A stretch of 64,000 bases of DNA, taken from NCBI GenBank assembly GCA_002900995.3, contig CM035306.1:806001-870000 (forward strand), read 5' to 3'. Each line of letters starts with the position of its first letter. Position 1 is the first letter of the stretch. The position numbers and the translations under genes are program-made. The stretch is from Ganoderma boninense (taxonomy: Eukaryota > Basidiomycota > Agaricomycetes > Polyporales > Polyporaceae). This document shows positions 44,942-57,113 of the stretch, piece after piece. The notes below the pieces were generated by a model. That model saw only the letters and a program-made list of their open reading frames with translations, searched no databases and was not told the origin of the DNA.

Positions 44942-46821
44942 TGCGGCCGGCCTCGTTGTATAATACACTCAGAATCACGAGCGTATTGGGGCGCATAAGC
45001 CTTTGGACCGCACCCAGTTGAGAGGGGACACTCTATAGAACTGACAGAAAGCCTGGGGGTTCACGATAAGAAGAGCTTGCAGTGTCTCGCTGGAAGGGTT
45101 CGTATTGACATAGTTCGGAATACCTTGGGGAAATTGTTGAGACCTAATTGACGTGGTGAGTTTGCATGCACACTGGCAAGTATCTCATGCACTCAGCCAC
45201 CCGGGTGACATCGAGGGGCGGTATCTTCACCGATAAGTAATCGAGTTCACGTTTGTTTGCAGCCTTATCGATATCAGTCGCGACATACTTCTGGATTTGC
45301 GTTGAAATGCGACATACGACAGCCCGATCAGAGTCAGGCGCAAAGTTGGCGACCCATGACAATGACATACGCACAAGAGACCTGGTCATTGGACACGCCA
45401 ACCGCCGTCCAACCTTTTCTACTTACCCTGAATGAGTAGTAAGTACCCTTAAGTACCTGATGCGCGGAGTCCTAACTTCCACAATATAAGTGTCACGGAT
45501 CTAGGCACCTACAAATGCCGGTATCTCGATGACGCTCCAACATCGTCATCGCTGGGCGGTCGTGATGGCCAGGTTTGGGCTCGAGCCTCGAGGCGACGGA
45601 CAAGGCCCAGATCCGCCGACGATAACTACGGGCTCGAGCCAGATCTGTCGTTCTCTGCCGTTGCGAGCGGTCAGCCGGCGATTGATTGGGGACATCAGAA
45701 CGCCCAGCGGTGTGCTCAGCTATGACGTCACTCCGCAGAGGGTAGCGTGGTCGCGACCGGGTCGGGTCTCTCAGTGGTTGACACTGGCAAAAGATTTCAG
45801 GCGTTGAGCGTTGACTGCTGGGAGATACTTAGCGGGAGTCCGATGACAGGACGTACAGCAAGTACTGAGTACTGATTAGAGAATCGAGATGTTGGTGTGG
45901 CCAATCAATCACAAGGACTGCGAACGTTCGGGCTTACCGCTGTAGCTGCTGACCACAGCCTTGACATGATGGTGTTCGACGTATTTACGTGACATGATAT
46001 TATTTTCTGGGAGTGGTGCTGAGAATTAAGACATGGACGACGACATCAAGGCCGAATGCCAGGCTGGACAAGCACTGATTTCAGACTCTGAGAGAATCGA
46101 GTACTTGCAGGCACAGAAGTACTACTTACTTACTGCGTAGTCTTCGTGGCTGACCAGGGCTGACCTTTATCCTTCTTTATCTGGACGCAAAGATGTCAAT
46201 GCTGTCGATCGTTTCTGATACACAATGCGGGGAAATATGGGGTAGCTCGATTAGCTCGATCAAGACAAGGAGATGGGCACGAAGACAAAATTACCTCCTC
46301 TCGGGACGTCGGGAAGGCACACCTGGTCATCCGAAGCGTCAAATGATCCCTCGTCAGGATCGTAATTTGTAAACTGAGAGTGAGTTGGGGGTGCATCGTA
46401 GGGCAGGCTGGGGCACTGAGGCCTTTTAGCCACGTAGATAAGGAACATGTCCAAGCGTCGCAAGCAGGTGACACAATTCACATGGAATGGCGCCACGAAA
46501 CGAACGCCAACGTGGCGCTGGGGATGGTTTGACCTGGGTTTGACGGAGCTGTCGAACATGCTTCTGCAAAATGTTTGGGGTGACCCATTCGGAATTAGAT
46601 GGTCATGTTGCACACGGCCCCAACGGCGTCGTGACCGACTCACGGAGTCGGACGCCTCCTGACGCGTACGCCTCTGCCCGCAGCAGCATGTTGTGGCCGC
46701 AAGCATTCTGATCATTGTATGCGCCCATTGCGCAGTCACGGTGCTTTGTACTCCCGGTTCTTGTATAAGTATACTTACAGTCGACGCCGTCAACGCCGGC
46801 GTCGAAGTGGCTCTTGTCTTT
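44942..46821. other. Long intergenic stretch, no supported gene
   Basis: No recognisable protein. Minus-strand pieces near 46500-46800 contain segments such as KSHFDAGVDGVD and MGAYNDQNACGHNM next to splice-like GTAAGT and GTGAGT sites, so part of an unrecognised gene may lie at its right end. Confidence 0.4.
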
Positions 46822-47169
46822 CTAAGGTTTCTCCACGTTGGACCGCACAAGAAGGGCGAGAGAACGAATCTCGCGATCAAAAATCTGGGACGCCGGATCA
46901 GCGGGTACGATGGCAGCGCGGACAGCGAGCGGCTGTGGTACTACGAATAGACAAGGACGTACCTGTACGGACTCGCCGGCTGGCACATCTCGTGTCGCGG
47001 TTTCGAATGTTCTTCTCGTTCCCCACACAACGAGGCGGGATCGTGGTCTGCGGGGAACCTGCAAATTGGGTAAGTCGATGAGACGTACCACCAGGGGCTC
47101 CACCTTGTTCTGTTGGAAGGCGTAGAGAACGTCGCCGAGCTCCAGACCAAGCCTGATGGTGCGAATTCG
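46822..47169 (-). CDS. Candidate exon of an unrecognised gene
   Basis: A minus-strand frame of 115 residues after a CAG acceptor at 47170-47172, running to a stop at 46822. It has protein-like composition (IRLGLELGDVLYAFQQNKVE, SRLVVWGTRRTFETATRDV). I recognise no family and found no start codon; adjacent segments downstream at 46500-46815 may be further exons in another frame. Could be a gene, a relic or chance. Confidence 0.25.
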   Translation of the reverse strand, partial: RIRTIRLGLELGDVLYAFQQNKVEPLVVRLIDLPNLQVPRRPRSRLVVWGTRRTFETATRDVPAGESVQVRPCLFVVPQPLAVRAAIVPADPASQIFDREIRSLALLVRSNVEKP

Positions 47170-48364
47170 CTGACAGGTGGGGTGAGATATCTTGTTCAGA
47201 GGACCGCGACGGGCTGAGCTTGTCTGAGTGCGGATAGGCGCGGATGACGAGGCTAACCTGGGCTAACGCCGCGAACGACCGTTGGGCCCGACCTGCCGCT
47301 GCCTGTATAACGAATATGTTTCGAGAACCAGTGGTTTCCCGGTACTGTCGCCGGGGGCGGCGCGCGATAAGGAGAGAAAAGAGAGGGACGGCTGAGTCAA
47401 GCGCCTGACGAGGCGGACGTGCGAGATAAGCGGGCGTCGAGAGCGAATCCCCGACGCATCCCGGACGTTGCACAAATTGCGTCGTACAAGCGTACGAATG
47501 GCGGACGGCATCGATCATAGAGTGGAGCAGCACGACGGCGAGGCCTGGATGAGCACAACATGCGCGGAAAGAGGCAAGGTGGGCGTGCCGCGATCCGGTG
47601 AAGGGAGGGAGGCCTCGTCCCCTGGCGGTCCAGAGCCTCCAGAGCTCACCGTGAACGAATTTGATGGGAAGATACGATTCGCATCGCATCGCCTTCTGCG
47701 TTTATCTCGTCAGTCGATAATTGGCCGGCTTCAAGAAGCCCGAAGGTTCGGCACCGCACACGTGCGCCCGAACCCACCTCCGGTTCACTTTTATTAGCCT
47801 CCTCTCCTGCCCCCGACGCACCCTACCGTCCGCCCCCTCACCCCCGTCGGTCGTCGTGTGTCCCGAGGTCACCGTCCAAGACAGCCAGCCCGCTGTCTTC
47901 TGTGGTGAGTCCACCGTCCGCCCCCGTCAACGCCTGCCTGTGCCTCCCTTGACTTATGCCACCGTGGACCCTTGCCGTCAGGACCCACCCGTCTCTGTCT
48001 CGCCCGCCAGCTCTGAGGTTTCCGCTGTTCACGGAAACTCGTCTGACGGCAGTTGTGAGTCGTGCTTATATTTTCGCTTGCTTACTGCACTCACAGCTGG
48101 CAATGTCCCATTCAGCCCATCGTCGTTCATCCCTAGCGCTGTCCGGTGCCCTTCGCTTTCCCCTATAATTATCAATTTCTCCATCTCCCGCGCCTTCAAT
48201 TCATCGGCGTAGCGCAGCTCCTTCCATATTGAACGACGTTATTCGAGGTGAGTTTTCATGAAGCGTCCTGGTCGCAGCTGTCCGACCCAGTCGGTCAGCC
48301 GCGCGCCAGTCAGCCCACACAATTTCGCGCCGAGGCTCATCCACACGCTCAGACAAATTTCCCC
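47170..48364. other. Intergenic / promoter of the PP1 regulatory subunit
   Basis: Pyrimidine-rich DNA before the ATG at 48365. No gene supported. Confidence 0.5.
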
Positions 48365-50829
48365 ATGAGCACGGTTGTGGACGTCCACACGTACGCCGCC
48401 ACGATGGACTACCCCTACTCGCGGCACTCAAACAGTGCGGGTGCGCCCCTGCCCCACATACCCCGTAGGACGACACTGTCACGCCCAGCCGCACCATTCT
48501 GGTCGTACCCTGTGCCGACGTCGCCTTGCGCCACCATTACACGAGTGCTATCTGCGGACGCCGCCCTTCCCGCCGTCCCGCCCTCTGCTCCAACTGTCCC
48601 CGTCGTGCAGGCGACTGCCCCACCCGAGCCTGTCCAGGACGAGCGTCGAATTCCGAGTCCAGTGGCACGGAGTCGTACGTCCACATGAACCCCCGGGCGA
48701 AGCGAGTCCGCAGGCCGAAATTGCAGCCCTTCCGCTCCGCAGCTGAGTCCACGCCCGTTCCTCACGCAGTCCAGGCAAACCCCACCCCACGGAACGTCGG
48801 TATCCCCGCGAAGGACTCGGTCAGTGACGATACCCCCCGGGCCTCCGCGTCGCTCGCCACACCGAAACCGGTCTTGTCTGTTGTCGTCGGCGACACCAAG
48901 TCCCCGTCTTTGTCCAGAGACATCGCAACGCGACCGCTTGTAGTCCGCGCAGAACCCAGCAGTCGCTCCCTTTCCACGCCGCACATGGACGCCGCGAGGG
49001 CCGCGCGGAAGAAGTCCGGCGAGCCCCTCAAGTCGTCGCTCAAGTCGCGACGGCCGGCCGCTCGGGGCGGTCTGTCGGTGGTGACCGGGGTGTCGTCGAC
49101 GAAGAGCGAGCCGAGCACGCCGATGAAGTCGGTGCACTTCGATGCCAATCTGGAGCACGTGAAGCTGTTCCTCGCCGAACAGAAGCCCCTGGCGATCTCC
49201 CGGGAGGGCTCCCCGACAGACGACACGAGCGGCACGGAGAGCGACTTCCCCTCGTCGATCTTTGGTCCGAAGAGGGTCTCGGAGGGAGAGAAGGTGCTGA
49301 CCATGACAGTGACGAACATGCCTGCTGTCCCTCGCGCAGACGCGGACGTGGCGCTCGAGGAGTTCGCCCTGTCGGAGGATGGCCTCGCCCTCAACGGCCG
49401 GGTCCGCGTACGGAATATTGCGTTCGAGAAGTGGGTCGCGGTCCGCTTCACGGTCGACTACTGGCAGACGACGAGCGAGGTGACTGCCAGGTACCTGGAG
49501 TCGATATCTGGCGGCGTCTTCGATCGGTTCGCGTTCACCATCCGACTGGGCGACATGCTCGCGCGGATCGAGGAGAAGACGATGTTCTTTGCGCTCCGGT
49601 ATAACGTTGTGGGGCGCGAGATCTGGGACAACAACGAGGGCCTCAATTACAAGGTCATTTTTGCCAAAGTCCCGCGTGTTACTCCTCAGGCGTCCAGCTC
49701 GACGCCTGACATGGCCACTCTCAAGACGAAGCTCGAGCACGTCGCCAGAGGACAAGAGTCCCCCCGCGCATCCCCTCCCTCGCAGAAGGCCAGCGCGTTC
49801 ACACTGCAGGCTTCGACGTCGCTGCGGGCTCGTTACGACTTCGCCGCGTCGCTCAGGGCGCCGTGGAAGCGCTCCCCGCCAACGTCGACCACGCCGACGA
49901 AGGCGAGCCACAACCGCCCGATGACCTACCCCAACTTCCCGAAGGTGGGCAAGCAGGCGATGTACGACAGCGTCCGACAGGCAATCACGCGCTCGCCGCG
50001 CATCCTGGACCCGGACAGCCCTGGCCCCATCGAGCGGCACTCTCCATTCTTCATGAACGCCACGAACGCCGGCGCCGCGAGCCCCAAGATGGCCGAGGCG
50101 GACATGGGGCTGGGCATGGAGGAGAGCCCCAACTCGATCATGAGCCGGCGGCGCGGCCGCAACCACCAGCGTGGCTACTTCGACCTGGACTGCGGCATCG
50201 CGCAGCTGTCGAGCCCGACTGTCAGGCGGACGCCCACAGGGTCGCCCGTCGGCGCGCGGCTGAGCATGACGGCGCTGGAGCTGATGACGGGAGCGAAGGA
50301 GAGCGAGCGCGAGCAGCAGCAGGTGTGGCTGGCGCTGGAACGGGGCGGGAGCGAGGAGAGCACGCCAAGCGAGACGAGCAACTCGAACTCGGAGTCGAGC
50401 CAGCAGTCGTCGCCGTCGGGGAGCCCGCGGGAGGAGAGGGAGGAGATTTTCGGGTTCCCCGACGTGAGGAGCCCCGAGAGCGAGAGCTACAGCTCGTTCT
50501 TGGATAAGTGCGTATCGTGTCATTTCCGATCTTTATCTTTTGTGTTGCTCATCAATCTTTCACTCAGGTACTGCTATTACACCGGCAACGATGGCTCGTT
50601 CCTGGAGTCAGACGTTATCGCCCGCTCGCAGTCTCTGTCGAACGTCGAGGACTACCTGTCGACCACGCCCCGTCCGAGCGAGATGCTTTCGCCGGGGGAC
50701 ACGCCGACACGGTCGCCGAGCTTCGACGATGTGGTCTCTATTAGCAGCGGCTCGACAACGCCGACGATGCGCACAGCGGGCTTCTCAGCCTTGGTCGACT
50801 CGCCTTCGAGGACGACTGCTGCGCGTTAA
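48365..50829 (+). CDS. Protein phosphatase 1 glycogen-targeting regulatory subunit (CBM21)
   Basis: Proposed exons 48365-48464, 48638-50507 and 50568-50829 give 743 residues. The PP1-docking RVxF motif is KSVHF at about residue 200, directly before the CBM21 domain (VALEEFALSEDGLALNGRV, VRNIAFEKWVAVRFTVDYW, RLGDMLARIEEKTMFFALRY, WDNNEGLNYKVIF). The remainder is Ser/Pro-rich and probably phosphorylated. Relatives (yeast Gac1/Pig, animal PPP1R3) bring PP1 to glycogen synthase. The N-terminus is uncertain: the frame from MSTVVDV must change frame before RASNSESSGTES; a 173-nt intron is proposed but the sites are not strong. The last intron (60 nt) is stop-free and a multiple of three. Confidence 0.85.
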
Positions 50830-52036
50830 TCCCGGCTTCTCGTGTTGCTCGTCTCGTCGTCTCTTGCTCCTCGTTGCTCGTCTCGTCGTCTGTCGCGCTG
50901 TGCTCTCCCTCGTATCTCCTAGACCCCCGAAGGCCCCTAGAAAATTAGATATATCCCCCTGCGGACACTCCACTTGCCACGCATAATCCCCCTTGCATTC
51001 CATCGTCCTAGAAGTCATCGGCTCGCCGTCTCCACGCCTCGCTCCCCCTCCCTCTCACCACACGCAAGTCTAACTTATGCGTCGTCTGCCCGTTGATCAT
51101 CTCCCATCCGCTCCACACACGATCTCCTCACCGTTTTTATCCATCATCTATCTGTCCCATATCCAATATCCCATCATCCCAACTCCCCATCCTCCACCTA
51201 TCCAATCAACCAAGTTCGTTGTATATCCTGAGCACATCTTCATCACGGATTTTGTCACTTTGACCGTCGAGCGCCAGGCCTCGGCGCGTTCACCCCTGTA
51301 CTTTAGTTCTCGTTCGCATTTTTTCCGTCCCCGTCCCCGTTCTCATTCGCTTCGCTTCAACCCCCCACCTCTCTTGTGCTTTGATTCTTTCATGAGCCCC
51401 CACCCCCCGCACCTCGATTACCCATTGGACTCGTTTTTGGTTTTCAGTTACCATGCATGACGACCCACAATTATCGCTACCCCGCTTCAGCCTTGACCAC
51501 TTCACAAGAGCTGTACTACCCTCGCGCTCCACCGCACTTGCAATGCGGCGGAGGTTACTACGAATGACACAGTGATGACTTGACATGATCGATTGGCATT
51601 GGCATTGGCCCTCGGATAGAGCACTACACACGCGTTCTCTTGGGATTCTGTTTACCTGACTGCTTCGGAATATACATATACCTCATACTGGCATCACAAA
51701 ATACAAATTCGGTTATGGTCATAACACCACGCTCGAGGACGTCTAACGAATGGTTGATCGGTGTGCGGTTGCGACGCGGACTGGAGTGGTGTTGTGTTGA
51801 TGACAAGGTCAAAAGGCGGCTTAGACAGCAAGAATCCCGAGACAACGTTCATGATCTCCGGCCAAAACGATACACTCCGCTGGGCCCGGGGACTGTTATA
51901 TTTGGAAGGATGGTAGGTTGTATACATACATAACGTGTCTTCAACTTAGGCAGCTGGGAGCCTGGACATATCTTTACATCGCATTTGGGCATCCAGGCGG
52001 CACGAATATCGACTTGAACGTACATTCTAGAGAGGT
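50830..52036. other. Convergent spacer, pyrimidine-rich
   Basis: 3' flanks of the PP1 subunit and the first F-box gene. Apart from a short direct repeat, only T/C-rich low-complexity sequence (51080-51450) is seen. Confidence 0.6.
50844..50891. repeat. Short direct repeat in the PP1-subunit 3' flank
   Basis: GTTGCTCGTCTCGTCGTCT occurs at 50844-50862 and again at 50873-50891, a period of 29 bp. Confidence 0.8.
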
Positions 52037-53998
52037 TCACACGACTTGCATATCATCAGAATCCGTTTCCTCTTCCTGTTCCTCGCCATCGATATCTTCG
52101 CCATCATCATCCGGGATCTTGAGCTCCTCCGCGTTGAGCTCGTCATCCTCTGCAAATCCCCATCCACCAGCCACAGTCACAACGTCCGCTGCAGCCGACA
52201 GACGAGACACATAGTGCCTGGTCACGATCCGACTCCCCTCCCTATCCGTGGCAATCTGCGCTGTACCATTGATTCTTGCCCAGTAGATGTCCTCAGGACC
52301 AGCGGCGGTTATGTAGAGCTCTACTCGTCTGAGGCGTCCACCCATGGACGCATGGTTCAGGAGGACCTGCTCGATGTCGTGAAGCTCTTCCTGAAGATGC
52401 GACCTGTCGCTCCCCCCTGCACAGTGCAGCACCCAGGCAAGAGACGACCCGTGGCCCCCCCAGTGCTGCAAGGTTTGGACGGACGCGAGGAAGTGCTCCG
52501 CGATCACTCGCTTCATCGTCCTCGACTGCGTGGTCCTGGACAGGAGCTCGAGGCGACGGACGTCGGGGAGTGATGCGAAGAATTGTCCCCAGAGGTCTGC
52601 ATGCACATCCACGTCGGTTGGAAGCGGGCCGAGGTCGAGCGCGAGTTCTGTCACCGTGCATGCAGAGAAGGCCTCTAAGAACTGGAGAAAGTGTGCGGCG
52701 TTACGAAGCCGGCAGGCCTGGGTGACTTCTAGGCGCTCTGCACATTGAACATGGCCCGTCATCGACAGTTTGGGCCGAGACCAAGGATCCCCGTTGACGT
52801 GGAAACGCTCTTGCTCCGAGTGGAGGTAGAGGCGGTCGACAGTTGGGGCAGTGTGAAGACCGGAGAGACGGCGTGGTAAGATGCAGGGAAGTGCGAACTG
52901 ATCGCCGATATCGTCATCAATGTAGGCCTTGAGATTGGTGATGGATGGAAAGGAGAGGTAAGACAGAAAGCAGGAGGTGTCGGATACATCGGCACAGATA
53001 TCCAGCATATGGAGATGCGGAAGGTTGACCATACGATCAAGAGTCTGGTCCCCCCTACTCTTCGTTGGATACAACGTGCCGAACATCAAGGAGAGCGAGG
53101 CTAGAGCGGGACAGCCCTCTAATGCATTGAGTAGCCCGGGCAATGACGCGATATCTCTGCCTGAAAATAGCTCTATCTTCTGCAGTGAAGGAACAGTCGT
53201 GGCACGACAGAATAAGGGGGCGATCATCTGGAGTTGTGTTAGCCGGGGCAGGTCCTCGGCTTTCCACTGGGTGAGTGTGAGGTCGTCTCCAGGGTATATA
53301 TCCGATTCGTATGTAATGCCGAGTTCGAGCTGCTCGAGACGCGGCATGCTCGTCGTAATTGAGTCGACAACGTCGTAGAGTTCGTCTTCGTCTTGAACCT
53401 CGACCTTGAAGACGGTCACTCTATCGAAGTGGTCCTCGAATATTTCCCAGCCTAGGCCTTCCTGCGTAGAAGTGACCGCTCCGGTCAACTCTAGCGGGCA
53501 TGGTGCGGACCGGTCAAGGAACAAGTCTCGGGGATTGTTGTAGCTGGTGATGTCATCATCATCGTCCTCTTGCTCGTCTTCGTCCTCGTCGCTGTCGACA
53601 ACGGGCTCATGTGTGAATGCGACCAGCATCCGGGGAGGGGGATCCAAAATAATGTGGAGGCCCCGTAACCAGAACTCTGGTGTTGCCAGGAGAACTGATC
53701 GCCATCGCCGGCAGACGCGTTGCAAAGAGGTCATCCAGGACGCACTGCACCGCCGTGAGTAGAAAGGAATATGGGAAAAGACCTTCTGGAGGATCTCAGT
53801 AGGTAGCTTGTTAATCGGAGAGAGGGAGTTGTGGATCGCAAGGAGAGCCGTGATATATTTCTTGTACCTCGCCACCTTCCGGCGAGTCCATGCCCGGACT
53901 TGAGAGGCATCAGAGAGCTCGTTCAGCGCAGCGAGATCATGTTTCAGCCAGAGGGGAAGCGAGCTCGGGATAAGGCAAGATGGACGTTGCGGGGTGCG
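52037..53998 (-). CDS. F-box protein with leucine-rich repeat-like C-terminus
   Basis: A long minus-strand frame, open from 53998 to the stop at 52037 (about 650 residues). The F-box reads INKLPTEILQKVFSHI, followed by WMTSLQRVCRRWRSVLLATPEFW, the usual agaricomycete pattern; the rest has irregular Leu-rich repeats (LTQLQMIAPLF, LTELAL-like segments) and an acidic tail. Such proteins are substrate receptors of SCF ubiquitin ligases, binding Skp1 through the F-box; the target is unknown. No in-frame ATG precedes SSLPLWLKHDLAALNELS, so a short 5' exon is missing from this model and the true start is unresolved. Confidence 0.78.
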   Translation of the reverse strand, partial: RTPQRPSCLIPSSLPLWLKHDLAALNELSDASQVRAWTRRKVARYKKYITALLAIHNSLSPINKLPTEILQKVFSHIPFYSRRCSASWMTSLQRVCRRWRSVLLATPEFWLRGLHIILDPPPRMLVAFTHEPVVDSDEDEDEQEDDDDDITSYNNPRDLFLDRSAPCPLELTGAVTSTQEGLGWEIFEDHFDRVTVFKVEVQDEDELYDVVDSITTSMPRLEQLELGITYESDIYPGDDLTLTQWKAEDLPRLTQLQMIAPLFCRATTVPSLQKIELFSGRDIASLPGLLNALEGCPALASLSLMFGTLYPTKSRGDQTLDRMVNLPHLHMLDICADVSDTSCFLSYLSFPSITNLKAYIDDDIGDQFALPCILPRRLSGLHTAPTVDRLYLHSEQERFHVNGDPWSRPKLSMTGHVQCAERLEVTQACRLRNAAHFLQFLEAFSACTVTELALDLGPLPTDVDVHADLWGQFFASLPDVRRLELLSRTTQSRTMKRVIAEHFLASVQTLQHWGGHGSSLAWVLHCAGGSDRSHLQEELHDIEQVLLNHASMGGRLRRVELYITAAGPEDIYWARINGTAQIATDREGSRIVTRHYVSRLSAAADVVTVAGGWGFAEDDELNAEELKIPDDDGEDIDGEEQEEETDSDDMQVV

Positions 53999-54495
53999 TC
54001 ATGTTAGACCTCGAGATGAAAACGATATAGCTATATGAATGAAATATGGAAGATCATGAATTTTAAAGATGTATCATCATGGTCAAAATGTCCTCACCGG
54101 TGATGCTAAAACTTGGGCAGTCACGGCGTGGAAAAGGATTGCGCTGAAGGAGCCTGGAGCTGAGGGCACGGTTCAAGATCGATCGCGGCACAACGCGGGA
54201 TTGACCGTGTTTACATAATTGTGCCTTGAAGTTCGCACCATCGCCGCATGGTGAATCAGGCGAAATAGTTCGCCTTCACTGAAGCTTGAACTCAGTGCCA
54301 GTGTTCCGTCATTTAGTCAGATGCCATGTTGTCTCCCGAGGCAGACGACAAATGACCTTGTTGCGTGGAGGGAGGACGGTCATATAACGATACCATGATC
54401 CGCAGCACAGCAGCGACAATGCTTTGATGCAGAGCCGCTTCACCGGCACCCCCGGGTCCACGTATATGCTAATCAAGCATACCAGGAGCGACATG
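53999..54495. other. Spacer between F-box genes
   Basis: AT-rich compared with its surroundings (especially 54010-54110). No gene seen. Confidence 0.6.
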
Positions 54496-56482
54496 CTACC
54501 GTCCCCGTCGCCGAGTGCTCCTGCTTCTCTCCACCCGGTTCCGTGCATGAATGCCGGGCTGGGCAGATGGCAGTTGACGGACTCCCCCAATGACCGCCTG
54601 CGGATGGCCAAAGAACACGACTTCGTCCACCAGAGCCTCGAAGCGCGGCACGTAGAACCACGACAGCTTGCGCGTCCAATGCGAGCTCGGGGGGACGTCC
54701 GCCACGCGGCGGTATGGTGCGCCCACTGTTTGCAGTCCTGAGCCCGGGCCCGAGCCCGAGCCCATCCGGAAGATCGTGAGGCAGAGCTCCAGCTTAGGTA
54801 GCCGGGGGCCGCCCGTCGCAAGGTGGGTCTTGAGGAGCGCCTCGATCGCGTCCAGCTGCTCCCGGATGACGGCGACTTGGTAGTCGACGGTGTAGCGGAA
54901 CTCGTCCATGTACTGGTCCCTGCGCTCGTCTGCGACGAGCGGCCGCTCCTCGACCTCGAACGCGAACGCGAGGCAGGTGACGGACGACAGTGGGGTGTCA
55001 AACTTGGACTTGGACTCGGCCAAGCGGTCCAGGAACGCCTTCGCCATCCGGAGCCTGACATCCCTGACGTTCTTGCCGAGGAGGTCGAGGCGGTGGAGAT
55101 TTGGTAGGCCCCGGACGAAGGATGACAGGCAGTCGCTGTCGAGGAGTTGCGGGAGGCGTGGTGGGCTGTCGGGGTCGAGGTGCACGGTGAGCTCTGTAAC
55201 GGTCGCTGACATGTAGTCCTTCAGAAATGCCTGGAGTTCTGTCGGAAGGGTAATGATTTCTCGGACGGAAAGACGATCGGCGCCGCCGCTGAAGCAGTTC
55301 ATGATGACCGTGCTTCACAGACCCGGAGACGAAAAGACGCAAGGAGTCGAAGAAGGGAGGAGCATGGAGGCCGATGAAGTGCTTCGGTAAGAGTGCGTGA
55401 GTGTTCCCCTGGCCGTCGTTCCGGTCGACGTCTATTGCGACATCTAGGGGGAACGAGATGCCCGGGATGGTGTCGGTAGGAGGGCTTGAGCCTCGACGAA
55501 TCGTAAACTTCAAGCGACGGAGATTAGGGAGGTGCAGGGTTGGGCGGAGACGCATTAATCCTTCGACCACCCAGTGTGAATGCCCGATGTCCTCGACCGT
55601 CAGCGATTCCAAACTGAGAGCGCATCTCTCCAGAGCAGCAAGGAAGACCTCGTGGTTGTGAGGGTGGTCGTGGAGTCTGACGCACTTGAGAGATTTGAGT
55701 GCGATGGCTTTCGTGAACAACCAGCCCGGAATGGTGAGTGTGTGGAGGCGAGGGAGGTCGCTTTCGCTCAAGGCGATCCGTTTGTCGGAAAATGACATTC
55801 CCACCCAGCCCCCAGATGCACAAGCTCTCGAGGCTTGGCATGCCTGAACGCGCTTCTTCGAAGACCACAACCACGTCCCTTGGGGGATATACGTGCACAG
55901 ACAGGTGACGGAGCTGGGAGAAATGGGGCCTTATGGCGATGAAATGGGACTGAAGGACGGCTGCCTGGGAGGAAGCCAAGGCGTGCATCTCGAGTCGCAG
56001 AGGATAAGGTTCCGACCATAAGAGCAGTGTCGGCAGGCAACGAATGGAAAGCACGTTGATCCGGACGAACGATGTTTGAATATAGATGCGACTGCGTCGG
56101 CCCAGAGCTGAGGGGTTCCTCGAGCAACGTGTCGCCAGTGTTGACAGATGTGGATAAGCGGGAGGAGCTCGTACCATTTCGTCCACGCGCCACTCGTGAA
56201 GATGTGGACGACGAGTTCAGCGGGAAGTCGATTGGCTGCAGCGTCGGCATTGAAAACAGAGCGGAGGGGAAGTGTGGGCACCTTCTCCGGTTTTCCGACG
56301 GAGAGCTGGCCAAAGTCCTGTTGAACGTTCACTAGGGATGAAGAGGAGTGAGGGGGAGGGTGTCCATCAGTTTCCCTGATGGGGCCAAGGTGCTGCCGAT
56401 GAAATGTGTTAGTTTCGTTCAAGCTGGACGCTACTTGGAACCTTACGAATCCCTCTTCTGTGAAGGTGAATTCACTTTGCAT
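54496..56482 (-). pseudogene. F-box protein gene, apparently frame-disrupted
   Basis: A start at 56482 (MQSEFTFTEEGF), a probable 54-nt intron at 56393-56446, then an F-box (NRLPAELVVHIF, HICQHWRHVARGTPQLW). Coding resemblance continues to 54496 but in changing frames: near 56080 (LWADAVASIF to FVRINVLSIRC), near 55795 (GGNVIF to SDKRIALSES) and near 55310 (RLFVSGSV to SGGADRLSVREI). No normal-sized intron explains these; the first two lie at AAA and TTTT runs. So it is either a recent pseudogene or sequence with single-base errors. If functional it would be an SCF substrate receptor like its neighbour. Confidence 0.55.
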
Positions 56483-56737
56483 GAAGGCTTGTGGTAGTGC
56501 TGATGGACGAAGGTCGACGACTTCAGAGACATACTTAGGATATGGATAATATTAGTAAATGCTGATCAATGCGATGCGTCAAATAACAATGTGCAAGACG
56601 CCCGTCAAGCCCTAACCCTGTTTTAGGTTCGGCATCATCTCCATATGCGTCAGCAAAGCCTCGGGTGAGCTCGGCAGCTTTTACGTGCTTTTCCTCGTAC
56701 CGCTCAGTGCTTGGTATCCTAGACACCCCTAGAAGAT
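56483..56737. promoter_or_regulatory. Divergent region between the F-box gene and COX17
   Basis: A 255-bp gap between divergent starts; no named site recognised. Confidence 0.5.
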
Positions 56738-57113
56738 ATGTTTGCCTCGGTATGTTTCCATTTTGACTGCAGAGACCGTCCTTCAGCTGAGGTACGAGCA
56801 TCAACCTAGATCAGCTCGTGGTGGGGAGGCTCCGGTTCATCCGCACCTGCGATCCAGGACAAGCCGTATGACCCCACGGACCCGAAGCAGAACCCGCTGA
56901 ATCCAAAGGGCCTCAAGCCGTGCGTACTTACCTCTTCAAGAAGTTGAAAGGTGACGGAATTCATGGGATTGCAGGTGTTGTGCATGTCCGGAGACGAAGT
57001 CCGCGCGGGACGACTGCTTTTTGAACGCAGATGCATCAGTGGCGGACGAGAAGTGCAAGGAGCTTGTGCAGAGGCACATTGCATGCATGCGCGGCCTTGG
57101 GTTCAAGGTCTGA
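56738..57113 (+). CDS. COX17: Cytochrome c oxidase copper chaperone COX17
   Basis: Three exons (56738-56749, 56810-56919, 56975-57113) give 86 residues. The Cu(I)-binding motif CCAC follows NPKGLKP, and the twin Cx9C pairs CPETKSARDDC and CKELVQRHIAC form the coiled-coil-helix-coiled-coil-helix fold oxidised by Mia40 in the intermembrane space. COX17 hands copper to Sco1 and Cox11 for complex IV. The N-terminal WWGG is common in fungal versions. The first exon of 12 nt (MFAS) was placed because it gives the only in-frame ATG with consensus splice sites (GTATGT and CCTAG). Confidence 0.9.

Noticed and set aside
48415..50523. Open frame of 702 codons on the minus strand
   Set aside because: It is the antisense shadow of the PP1 regulatory subunit; GC-rich codons on the plus strand keep the opposite frame open. 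The product is Arg/Leu/His-rich with no motif.
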